The translations under genes were made by a program, and so were the position numbers. Positions 43,699 to 50,943 of a DNA stretch of 64,000 nucleotides are shown here, one piece after another. How positions within the stretch are numbered: position 1 is the stretch's first letter; each line of letters begins with the position of its first letter. Source of the stretch: an uncultured Alphaproteobacteria bacterium (GTDB lineage: Bacteria > Pseudomonadota > Alphaproteobacteria > HIMB59 > GCA-002718135); NCBI GenBank assembly GCA_902628835.1, contig CACOPD010000001.1, positions 1 to 64,000 of the forward strand. The letters are read 5' to 3'. Under the pieces are notes generated by a model. It searched no databases and was not told the origin of the DNA. It worked only from the letters and a program-made list of their open reading frames with translations.

Positions 43699-44585
43699 TG
43701 GATTGGGATAAATTAAAATCATTTTACGAAATTGCAATTTCAAGAAGTATTTCTAAAGCAAGTGCAAAACTTAACATAAGTCAGTCTGCTCTCAGTAGAC
43801 AAATACAAGATCTTGAATACGATTTAAAGACACCTTTATTTATTAGACATCAAAAAGGTGTGAGGTTAACAGAGCAAGGCGAAAATTTATTTAATACTGT
43901 AAGTCAAATTAATCTTTCTATTTCTGATTTTGAAAAGAAATTATTAGATAAAAAAACAAAACCTGATGGAAAATTGACAGTTAGCACAACAGTTGGATTT
44001 GGTTCAACCTGGTTAACACCAAGAATAAATAAATTTGCAAATCAATATCCAGAAATCGATGTAAATTTAATTATGAGTGATGAAGAGGTTGATTTAGGCG
44101 CAAGAGTTGCTGATGTTGCAGTTAGAGTAAAAAAGCCGACACAAGCTAATTTAATATTTAAGAAATTTGTTAACTTTCATAATCATATTTATGGATCATC
44201 AGATTATCTTCAAAAAAATGGAATTCCAAGAAATGTTAATGATTTAGATAAGCATGATCTAATTTGTTTTGGAGCGGGTTTGCCTTCTCCTATTTCTAAT
44301 ATTGATTGGATATTAAAAATTGGAAAAGAAGGTACAAAAAGAAGACCAAAATTTAGAGTAAACAGTATTTATGCGATGTCACTTGCAATTGAAAAAGGTG
44401 GTGGATTAGCATCTTTACCTGATTATATGGTTGCTGATAAACCTCAACTTGTACAAGTGCTTCCAAATTTAGAAGGTCCTTCTTATCAAACATATTTTGT
44501 TTACTCTGAGTCTTTTAAAAATGATAGGAGACTTGAAGTTTTTAGGGATTTTTTATTTAATGAAGCTAAAGATTGGCATTATTAG
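43698..44585 (+). CDS. LysR-family transcriptional regulator
   Basis: A 295-residue regulator with an N-terminal winged helix-turn-helix (about 5-62: SRSISKASAKLNISQSALSRQIQDLE) and a substrate-binding effector domain (about 90-290). The layout is close to GcvA-like or other LysR proteins. It is unusual for LysR to be coupled to rpe rather than facing its target divergently, so its target cannot be guessed from position. Confidence 0.9.
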   Translation: MDWDKLKSFYEIAISRSISKASAKLNISQSALSRQIQDLEYDLKTPLFIRHQKGVRLTEQGENLFNTVSQINLSISDFEKKLLDKKTKPDGKLTVSTTVGFGSTWLTPRINKFANQYPEIDVNLIMSDEEVDLGARVADVAVRVKKPTQANLIFKKFVNFHNHIYGSSDYLQKNGIPRNVNDLDKHDLICFGAGLPSPISNIDWILKIGKEGTKRRPKFRVNSIYAMSLAIEKGGGLASLPDYMVADKPQLVQVLPNLEGPSYQTYFVYSESFKNDRRLEVFRDFLFNEAKDWHY

Positions 44586-44588
44586 TCT

Positions 44589-44616
44589 TTGACTTAATTT
44601 TTTATTTTTGTATACC
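44589..44616 (+). promoter_or_regulatory. Candidate sigma-70 promoter for the mini-protein gene
   Basis: TTGACT (44589-44594) and TATACC (44611-44616) are separated by 16 bases, a good match in spacing and -35 sequence. Transcription would start within a few bases of the ATG at 44628, giving an almost leaderless message. It begins right after the LysR stop codon. Confidence 0.4.
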
Positions 44617-44627
44617 GTATCTACAAT

Positions 44628-44711
44628 ATGGGATATCCAAAAAAACATAGAGGTAGACGTAAAAGAGGCTCTAAATATAGAAGAAATAAAAAGCGTCAAA
44701 AGAAGAAATAA
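44628..44711 (+). CDS. 27-residue very basic mini-protein
   Basis: ATG at 44628 to TAA at 44711 gives 27 residues, 17 of them Lys or Arg (starting MGYPKKHRGRRKRG and ending KKRQKKK). Composition and length resemble the ribosomal mini-protein bTHX (26-27 residues, same basic ending), but the internal sequence is not the same, so it is not identified. It has its own promoter-like sequence and a weak terminator-like stem just after the stop, as expected of an independent small gene. It could bind RNA or the ribosome. I cannot exclude a chance frame, though the codon use (AGA, CGT, AAA) is gene-like. Confidence 0.55.
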   Translation: MGYPKKHRGRRKRGSKYRRNKKRQKKK

Positions 44712-44732
44712 TTAACACTCAGCTTCTTTTTT
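44698..44732 (+). terminator. Weak intrinsic terminator-like stem
   Basis: AAAAGAAG (44698-44705) can pair with CTTCTTTT (44723-44730) around a 17-base loop, followed by more T. It overlaps the mini-protein stop. The stem is AT-rich with few G-C pairs, so it is weak. Confidence 0.3.
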
Positions 44733-44760
44733 AAATACTAATCAAACTTATATATAGATA

Positions 44761-45762
44761 ATGTTTAAATTCTTCACTGAACCAAAATGGTATGTATGGG
44801 CTTATGTAGGCTCAGTGGTTATTCTTACATCTATATGGGTTCAGGTTCAGATTGATGTACAAATAAATGAATGGTTTGGTGAATTTTATGACATGATTCA
44901 AAAAGCACTTGGAACACCAAATGCTATAACCATGCAAGAATACATGGGAGCTCTTTTTAGCTTTGCTCAATTAGCTGCTATTTCAATTGCATTAGGACTA
45001 GCGATCTCTTTTCTTACATCACATTTTCTGTTTAGATGGAGAACTGCGATGGTTGAGTGGTACCATAGCGTATATGATCAAGCAAGAACCATAGAAGGTG
45101 CAAGTCAAAGGGTTCAAGAAGATACAATTAAATTTAGTAGAATTATGGAAGGTCTTGGAACAAGCCTAATTGAATCTGTTCTTGTACTAGTCGAATTCTT
45201 CCCTCTCTTAATGACTCTTTCAGTTGGTATTCCAATTTTATGGTTTGGTGATTGGCAGTATGGTTTAGTTTCTGGAGCATTTATATGGGCAGTAGGAGGT
45301 ACAATTTTAATGATTGTACTTGCATGGATACTAAGATTAGTTGGTATTGAATATGATCTTCAAAAAAAAGAAGCAGCTTATAGGAAAATTTTAGTTATTG
45401 CTGAAGATGATGGAAGCATTAGACCTAAATCATTAGAAGAACTTTTCCAAGGTGTTAGACAAATTCATTTTAAAAGTTATCTTTATTATCTTTATTTTAG
45501 TATTGGTAGACTTGCTTATTTACAGGCTAATGTACTTGCAGCTTACATATTTTTGGCTCCAGCCATAGTTGCAGGTGTCATGACACTTGGAGTTATGCAA
45601 CAAATTATAAGAGCTTTTGGAAGAGTTGAAGGATCTCTACAATATTTATTTAGAGCATGGCCTACTATTATTGAATTAGCTAGTGTATATAAAAGATTAA
45701 GAGAATTTGAGAATAAAATAGAAAAAAACATTGAGGATGAAAAAACTGGTATAGTACGCTAG
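44761..45762 (+). CDS. SbmA/BacA-like peptide transporter, short form
   Basis: A 333-residue inner-membrane protein of the SbmA/BacA family, which imports antimicrobial peptides and modified peptides using the proton gradient. Matching segments include VQIDVQINEWFGEFYDMIQKAL, FRWRTAMVEWYHSVYDQARTIEGASQRVQEDTIKFSRI and QIIRAFGRVEGSLQYLFRAWPTIIELASVYKRL. E. coli SbmA has 406 residues; here the first two membrane helices and linker (about 70 residues) are missing and the protein begins at the helix before NEWFGEFY. BacA matters for very-long-chain fatty acid lipid A and symbiosis in rhizobia. It overlaps fxsA by one base. Confidence 0.9.
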   Translation: MFKFFTEPKWYVWAYVGSVVILTSIWVQVQIDVQINEWFGEFYDMIQKALGTPNAITMQEYMGALFSFAQLAAISIALGLAISFLTSHFLFRWRTAMVEWYHSVYDQARTIEGASQRVQEDTIKFSRIMEGLGTSLIESVLVLVEFFPLLMTLSVGIPILWFGDWQYGLVSGAFIWAVGGTILMIVLAWILRLVGIEYDLQKKEAAYRKILVIAEDDGSIRPKSLEELFQGVRQIHFKSYLYYLYFSIGRLAYLQANVLAAYIFLAPAIVAGVMTLGVMQQIIRAFGRVEGSLQYLFRAWPTIIELASVYKRLREFENKIEKNIEDEKTGIVR

Positions 45763-46121
45763 TGATTTTCCTAGCCTTTATTATAATCCCAATAATCGAA
45801 ATAAGTATTTTTATAACAATTGGTTCAAATATTGGCATTTTAAATACTATCGCAATTATACTAACCACTGCCTTGGTTGGAATATTTCTTGTTCGCAGAC
45901 AAGGAATTAAATTATTGTTTGATGCACAAAGAAATTTATCACAAGGTGTAATGCCCACGGAAGAAATAAAGGGAGGTATTTTCCTATTAGTATCAGGATT
46001 ACTTTTAATTACTCCTGGTTTCTTTACTGATTGTATTGGTTTTGCTGTTTTCTTGAAACCTGTTCAAAATTTAATTGCTACTCAAGCTAAAAAATATTTT
46101 AACTCACGTATTCGCTATTAA
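45762..46121 (+). CDS. fxsA: FxsA family membrane protein
   Basis: A 119-residue inner-membrane protein with helices at about 2-22, 23-42 and 71-95. FIIIPIIEISIFITIGSNIG, ILTTALVGIFLVRRQG and the GGIFLLVSGLLLITPGFFTD segment are characteristic. In E. coli FxsA overproduction suppresses phage T7 exclusion by F; its normal role is unclear. The start is GTG at 45762, overlapping the transporter stop (TAGTG). Its end overlaps the convergent lyase gene by 18 nt. Confidence 0.9.
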   Translation: MIFLAFIIIPIIEISIFITIGSNIGILNTIAIILTTALVGIFLVRRQGIKLLFDAQRNLSQGVMPTEEIKGGIFLLVSGLLLITPGFFTDCIGFAVFLKPVQNLIATQAKKYFNSRIRY

Positions 46122-47033
46122 CGGATCTATTTTTTTTATTAATTCTTTTAAAATTAAAACTAACTTTTCATTAGCAGGATCTTCTATTTTTTTAAGCGGG
46201 GGTAAAACAATATTCCAATCAGAAATATTATCAACAATTGAAAAATATGCTTTCATTAAACTTATTGGCTCGTGTGAAGTAATTACTTGACGAATTTGTT
46301 GCAGTAGATTTTGTAAATCAGCAAAATTTTTTATGCTGCTCTCATTTTTATGATTTTTTAAGATAAAGCTTAGTAATTTACCACATACATTAGTGCCAGC
46401 TGTAATTGCTCCAGCACCTCCTCGCTTACAAATATTTAATGCTAAACTGTCATGACCACAAAATACGGCAAAATCATTAAAATATTTTATCACTTTCATC
46501 ATTCTATCGCTGTCCCCGCTTGAGTCCTTTAATCCCACGACGTTATTCGGATAAAGTTTTAATAAAATTTCAATCATCTTAAAATCAATTGATACGTATG
46601 AATTTTGCGGGATATGATACAAAACATATTGTAAATCACTCTCACCTACTCTTTCAATAATATGGCGATAATAATTTATTACACCGTCATTCGTAACATT
46701 CTTATAATAAAAGGGAGGGAGTAAAAGAACAGCTCTTACTTTGTGACTAGCAGCATGTTTGGTCATATCAATTGCATCATTCAAAGAGGAAGATCCTGTT
46801 CCAGGCATAAGGATATTAGGATCGATACGATTGGATACTAAAAAATCTAGATGATCTTTTTTTTCTTGAACCGAAAAACTATTTGCTTCTCCAGTAGTAC
46901 CAAATATTGCAAGACCGTCATGACCTTGTCTCATTAAATATTGGCAATGACGAAGATATAAATCTTTGTTAATTGATAAATCATTTTTTACGGGTGTTAG
47001 CGCAGCGCTAAAAACCCCAGATATTTTATGCAT
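46104..47033 (-). CDS. Dihydrodipicolinate synthase/N-acetylneuraminate lyase family protein
   Basis: A 309-residue TIM-barrel class I aldolase. It has FGTTGEANSF near the start, tyrosine in LYHIPQNSY, and the Schiff-base lysine in VVGLKDSSGD. The family covers lysine-pathway DapA, sialic acid lyase and several sugar-acid aldolases. The YHIP and KDSSGD variants and the position in an operon with uppP and an exonuclease differ from a usual dapA, so a sugar-acid or keto-acid lyase is also possible. Overlaps uppP by 8 nt. Confidence 0.83.
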   Translation of the reverse strand: MHKISGVFSAALTPVKNDLSINKDLYLRHCQYLMRQGHDGLAIFGTTGEANSFSVQEKKDHLDFLVSNRIDPNILMPGTGSSSLNDAIDMTKHAASHKVRAVLLLPPFYYKNVTNDGVINYYRHIIERVGESDLQYVLYHIPQNSYVSIDFKMIEILLKLYPNNVVGLKDSSGDSDRMMKVIKYFNDFAVFCGHDSLALNICKRGGAGAITAGTNVCGKLLSFILKNHKNESSIKNFADLQNLLQQIRQVITSHEPISLMKAYFSIVDNISDWNIVLPPLKKIEDPANEKLVLILKELIKKIDPLIANT

Positions 47034-47811
47034 AAAAATACAATAAGATAAATCCTAGTAAAACTCTATAAATAATAAAAATATTAAAGGTTGAACTTTG
47101 TATTATTCGCATCATGATGTTAATTGATAATAGTGCAGTAATACATGCAACAAATGCTGCAAATAATGATTGGTATAAATTTATATTTACCTCAGCACTA
47201 CTCATAAAATCTAAACTTGTTAAAACTAAGGATGCTAAAATAATGGGAATAGATAAAAGCATAGAAAATATTGCTGCAGAAGATCTATCAAATCCTAGGA
47301 AACGTGCTCCAGTAATTGTAACACCTGCTCTGCTTGCCCCAGGTATAAAAGCTAAAACTTGAAATACACCAATGATAAAGGCCTGCACATAACTCATATT
47401 CTCCCAGGAAGATATTTTCATCTTAAAATGATCTGCTACAAATAATAGTGCAGCAAATACAACACTTGTCACTGCAACAACTTTGATATCTCGGAAATAT
47501 AATTGAACAAAATCAAAAATAAAAAATCCCACTATCACTGCAGGTATTGTTGCAATAATAATTTTTATTAAATTATTATTTTGGCTAATTTGAAAAGAAA
47601 AAAAATTCTTGGCTAATACTGTAATATGTGATCTTAGATAAATTATAACTGCCAATAATGTTCCAACATGAACAGCAACATCCGTAAAAAGACCTTGATC
47701 TTGCCAAGTCGTCAATTCTGATACAAGAACCAAATGCCCAGAAGAACTAATTGGTAAAAATTCAGTGAAGCCTTGGACAATGCCTATAATAAAATATTGA
47801 AGTTCAAACAT
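47026..47811 (-). CDS. uppP: Undecaprenyl-diphosphate phosphatase (UppP/BacA bacitracin-resistance type)
   Basis: A 261-residue, eight-helix membrane enzyme that recycles undecaprenyl diphosphate to the monophosphate used as carrier lipid for peptidoglycan and O-antigen. GIVQGFTEFLPISSSGHLVL (the first active-site block) and FIPGASRAGVTITGARFLG (the second) are both intact. The start overlaps the exonuclease stop by one base. It is unrelated to the SbmA/BacA peptide transporter, despite the shared name. Confidence 0.95.
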   Translation of the reverse strand: MFELQYFIIGIVQGFTEFLPISSSGHLVLVSELTTWQDQGLFTDVAVHVGTLLAVIIYLRSHITVLAKNFFSFQISQNNNLIKIIIATIPAVIVGFFIFDFVQLYFRDIKVVAVTSVVFAALLFVADHFKMKISSWENMSYVQAFIIGVFQVLAFIPGASRAGVTITGARFLGFDRSSAAIFSMLLSIPIILASLVLTSLDFMSSAEVNINLYQSLFAAFVACITALLSINIMMRIIQSSTFNIFIIYRVLLGFILLYFYA

Positions 47812-49322
47812 TAACCAAAGATTATTTTGCTCAGTTCTTTACCACTTGGAAGAGGTTCAGCATTTTTATTAGAAAAATATTTCTCCATAAAATTCAAATA
47901 AACATTGTAATCTTTTAAAATTTGCATTTTTTGGTCTTTATGTTCATCATCACTTTCTTCCATTTTAACTAATTCTGTATCAGTTTGAGACATTGCTTCA
48001 GGTATTGTTGTAAATGGTCTTTCTTGGTTAATAACTAACCTTTCATGTAACTCTCGGTGAACCATTTTAAAATCTTCTTTTGATAAAGTTTTTGGACTTT
48101 CATCAAATATAAGCCTTTTTAAAATAAAGTTTGCTCTTGGCTCTTTAATTGAAAGGGCAATTTTATATTTTTCATTCCAGTCATTCTGTTCATGAAATTT
48201 AGCTATTTCTGTTGATTGTTTAAAATCAAGAAAAGCATTTGCTGCACTTTCAGGAAATACATTATCTTGAGATTTTTCATCCTCTTTTTCAATACGTCTA
48301 TCAATTTCCATAAGCTTAAATTTGTCTGCTAAATCTTTATTTTTAAAAACGATTTTTGCTCTTTCATTGAGAACATCAGAACCAATTTCATCGTAAGGCT
48401 CGTAATTAGCAGCAATCTTACCTGGTAGAATAATAGGATGCTGATTAGTAATGACGTATCTATTTTTTCTTTTAATCAGTTTTTTAAATTCCTCAGAATT
48501 AGCTTCTAGTAATGGTGTCGGATCATGAGCTAAATCAATTGTATGAAACCAACCATTATACTGAGATTCACATACCATCGACAATGCTTGAAGTTTAATT
48601 CTTCCCCCAAAACTCGTCATAAAACAAAAGCCTTTATTTTTATTAATATATTCAATGGCATCTTCTTTACTCATTGTCATTTGAAGCTGATTCCAATTAG
48701 TAGTGTCTGCTTCGTTAATATATTTTGTCAGAGCAATTGATGTCTTAACATCTGAAAATGCATCGTGAGCGAATTCAACAGGCAAGTTGTTCATCTCTGC
48801 AATTTTTTCTAATTTAAAACTAGGATTACCTCTTTCTGTTAAAGGTGTTTTTATACTTGATGGGTTGATGGCATATAAACCTCTTGCTAAATTTAATGTA
48901 TCGCCCCTACTCTTTCTTGTTACATAAGGATAAAACATATGACTAAACAAATTGTATTCGAGAACTGATTCATCAAACTCTATTATGTTGTGTCCTATAA
49001 AAGTAGAACTTGGATCATCTTTTTTCCATTCATCAAAAGTTTCATTAATTTTTTTCATTAATTCGTAAGATGATTGTGGGGCATCAAGTGCCTCTCTCAT
49101 ACCTTTAAGTGTTGTTATTAATGCACCAGGTTGAGAAATTACTGATGTTCGAGGTCTGCAGAACTCATTCATATTTTGATTTGTTTGATTAAACTTAGAA
49201 TCAGTAACTATTGCAGCAATTTGCATTATCTGCTCCCATTTTGGAGTGGTACCAAAAGCAGTTGGATATTCTTTCTTACCTCTTCCTGATGTTTCTAAAT
49301 CATAAAATATATATTTTGACAC
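47811..49322 (-). CDS. sbcB: Exodeoxyribonuclease I
   Basis: A 503-residue single-strand 3 prime to 5 prime exonuclease. The DnaQ-like core has FYDLETSG (Asp8, Glu10), GHNIIEFDESVL and the HDAFSDVKTSIAL segment with the third/fourth metal ligands. QPGALITTLKG and the C-terminal helical domain (about 350-500) match ExoI. The enzyme works in recombination and mismatch repair. Exonuclease I is typical of Gammaproteobacteria and more patchy in Alphaproteobacteria, so a transfer origin is possible. Confidence 0.9.
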   Translation of the reverse strand: MSKYIFYDLETSGRGKKEYPTAFGTTPKWEQIMQIAAIVTDSKFNQTNQNMNEFCRPRTSVISQPGALITTLKGMREALDAPQSSYELMKKINETFDEWKKDDPSSTFIGHNIIEFDESVLEYNLFSHMFYPYVTRKSRGDTLNLARGLYAINPSSIKTPLTERGNPSFKLEKIAEMNNLPVEFAHDAFSDVKTSIALTKYINEADTTNWNQLQMTMSKEDAIEYINKNKGFCFMTSFGGRIKLQALSMVCESQYNGWFHTIDLAHDPTPLLEANSEEFKKLIKRKNRYVITNQHPIILPGKIAANYEPYDEIGSDVLNERAKIVFKNKDLADKFKLMEIDRRIEKEDEKSQDNVFPESAANAFLDFKQSTEIAKFHEQNDWNEKYKIALSIKEPRANFILKRLIFDESPKTLSKEDFKMVHRELHERLVINQERPFTTIPEAMSQTDTELVKMEESDDEHKDQKMQILKDYNVYLNFMEKYFSNKNAEPLPSGKELSKIIFG

Positions 49323-49354
49323 TGATAAATAACCTTATTGGTATTTATAGACTA

Positions 49355-49534
49355 TTAATTATCTCTTTTGGACCAATAAAAATGGTAGAAAAGAGTAGCT
49401 GCTATTGCGACAAAAAGAGAGATAAAAGCTACATAAATTATAGTTGCGATTGCCCAGTAAGCTACAGCAATTAAAAGACCAATTGCTGTAATCCCAGCCC
49501 AAAAATACATCAGTCTTTCTAAAAATAATTGCAT
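49355..49534 (-). CDS. Small two-helix membrane protein
   Basis: From ATG 49534 this is a 59-residue protein (65 from ATG 49552, which would overlap the ribokinase-like stop by nothing but leaves a 3-base gap). Two hydrophobic segments (about 9-26 and 29-51) are followed by a polar YWSKRDN end. I do not recognise the family. It lies 21 nt after the kinase gene and 32 nt before the exonuclease gene on the same strand. Confidence 0.6.
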   Translation of the reverse strand: MQLFLERLMYFWAGITAIGLLIAVAYWAIATIIYVAFISLFVAIAATLFYHFYWSKRDN

Positions 49535-49555
49535 AATAATTCTATTATACAATAA

Positions 49556-50470
49556 TTATAGAAGATTATCAATTTCCTCTCGAGAAGGCATGGAATTTGC
49601 CGTACCTATTTTTGTTGTTGATAAGCCAGCTGTGGCGCTAGCAAATTTTAGCGCATCTTTAATATTTTGGCCTTCGGTAAGTGCTGCAGCAAAACCTGCA
49701 TTAAAAGCGTCTCCTGCACCAGTAGTATCCACTACTGGATTTGAAAGATTAGCTATAGGTAAAGAAAATTTTTCATCACTATTAGCAAAGAAAGCTCCCT
49801 TTTCTCCAAGAGTAATAACGACATTTTTAATTCCTTTTTCTAATAATTGCATTGCAGCTTTTTCAGCATCTTCATGTGTCTCAACATTATGATCTACATA
49901 AAAACTTGCTTCCGTTTCATTTGGTGTAAAATAATCAATAATTGAAAATAAAGATTCATCTATTTCAGCTGCTGGCGCAGGATTTAAAATTGTTTTTACA
50001 TTTAAACTATGTGCTTTTTTTAATGCATAGGTAACAACATCCTTTGGAGCCTCTAATTGAGTTAGAAATATACTTGAGTTTTTAATTGCCTCTTCTGATT
50101 TATCTATATCTTCAATAGTAATTGCACCTGCTGCCCCAGGAAAAACATTAATAGCATTAGCTCCTGTTCCTTCATTTACAAGTATACCTGCAGCTCCAGT
50201 TGAATGATCTTTTGAAATAATTACATTACTATAATCAACACCAGAATTTTTATAAATTTCTGTTGCCATTGATCCAAATTGATCATCACCAATTTTTGAA
50301 ATAAAAAAAGTTTTTGCACCAGCTTTGGCAGCAGCTACAGCTTGATTTGATCCTTTACCACCAGGGCCAATAACAAAATTTTTACCAAGAATAGTCTCTC
50401 CCTCAACAGGAATTTTTTCTCCAAAAAAAACAAGGTCAGCAACAAAAATACCAAGAATACTAATCGACAT
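49556..50470 (-). CDS. rbsK: Ribokinase-family sugar kinase (PfkB)
   Basis: A 304-residue kinase with GPGGKGSNQAVAAAKAGA (32-49), the PfkB first signature, and DTTGAGDAFNAGF near 243-255, the second, with catalytic Asp. It phosphorylates ribose or deoxyribose at the 5-hydroxyl. Because deoC lies upstream in the same run, deoxyribokinase activity is plausible; the sequence alone does not separate the two. It is 2 nt after the mutarotase gene. Confidence 0.9.
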   Translation of the reverse strand: MSISILGIFVADLVFFGEKIPVEGETILGKNFVIGPGGKGSNQAVAAAKAGAKTFFISKIGDDQFGSMATEIYKNSGVDYSNVIISKDHSTGAAGILVNEGTGANAINVFPGAAGAITIEDIDKSEEAIKNSSIFLTQLEAPKDVVTYALKKAHSLNVKTILNPAPAAEIDESLFSIIDYFTPNETEASFYVDHNVETHEDAEKAAMQLLEKGIKNVVITLGEKGAFFANSDEKFSLPIANLSNPVVDTTGAGDAFNAGFAAALTEGQNIKDALKFASATAGLSTTKIGTANSMPSREEIDNLL

Positions 50471-50472
50471 AA

Positions 50473-50931
50473 TTATTTATCGATTATCCAAACAGTACCA
50501 TCTGGTTTAATAACACCTTTTGTTAAAATAAAATTACAGTAAGGTCGTCTTTCACTTGTTGTAATATAGGCATAGGTTGATCTTGATTGCTTATAAAATT
50601 CTTGTCTTTCGTATGAACCTATTTTCCAATGATCTCCTGACACTTCCTTAATTGCATCAATTACTTCTTTATTAGCATCATTAATTTCATCTGGTTGGTT
50701 ATCAACTTCCATTCGGTGAACAGCTGAGTCTATGAAACTATCTAATGGAAAAACAGATAAAACAGCTCTCATGACAGTTGTCATATCAAGGCCGTCTAAT
50801 CGGTGAACCCTATTGTGATTCGAATGAGCAGGATAATTAATATCAGATATAACGAGTCTATCACCATGACCCATTTCACGTAATGTTTTTAATATATCAG
50901 GGCTTAAAATAGGATCGACGTTAATTAACAT
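50473..50931 (-). CDS. RbsD/FucU-family sugar mutarotase
   Basis: A 152-residue protein with the family features: SPDILKTLREMGHGDRLVISDINYPAHSN (Asp and His in the active site), DGLDMTTVMRAVLSVFPLDSF and the C-terminal RPYCNFILTKGVI. It interconverts alpha and beta anomers, here most likely of ribose or deoxyribose, supplying the form used by the kinase. It looks closer to FucU (152 residues) than RbsD (139). Confidence 0.88.
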   Translation of the reverse strand: MLINVDPILSPDILKTLREMGHGDRLVISDINYPAHSNHNRVHRLDGLDMTTVMRAVLSVFPLDSFIDSAVHRMEVDNQPDEINDANKEVIDAIKEVSGDHWKIGSYERQEFYKQSRSTYAYITTSERRPYCNFILTKGVIKPDGTVWIIDK

Positions 50932-50943
50932 ATTTTTAGTATA

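Noticed and set aside
47026-47811. uppP as a second copy of the BacA peptide transporter
   Set aside because: The SSSGHL and PGASRAG motifs identify undecaprenyl-diphosphate phosphatase; the two BacA names are a coincidence.
49590-49892. Plus-strand 100-residue frame opposite the ribokinase-family gene
   Set aside because: It is the mirror of a conserved kinase and has no recognisable domain.
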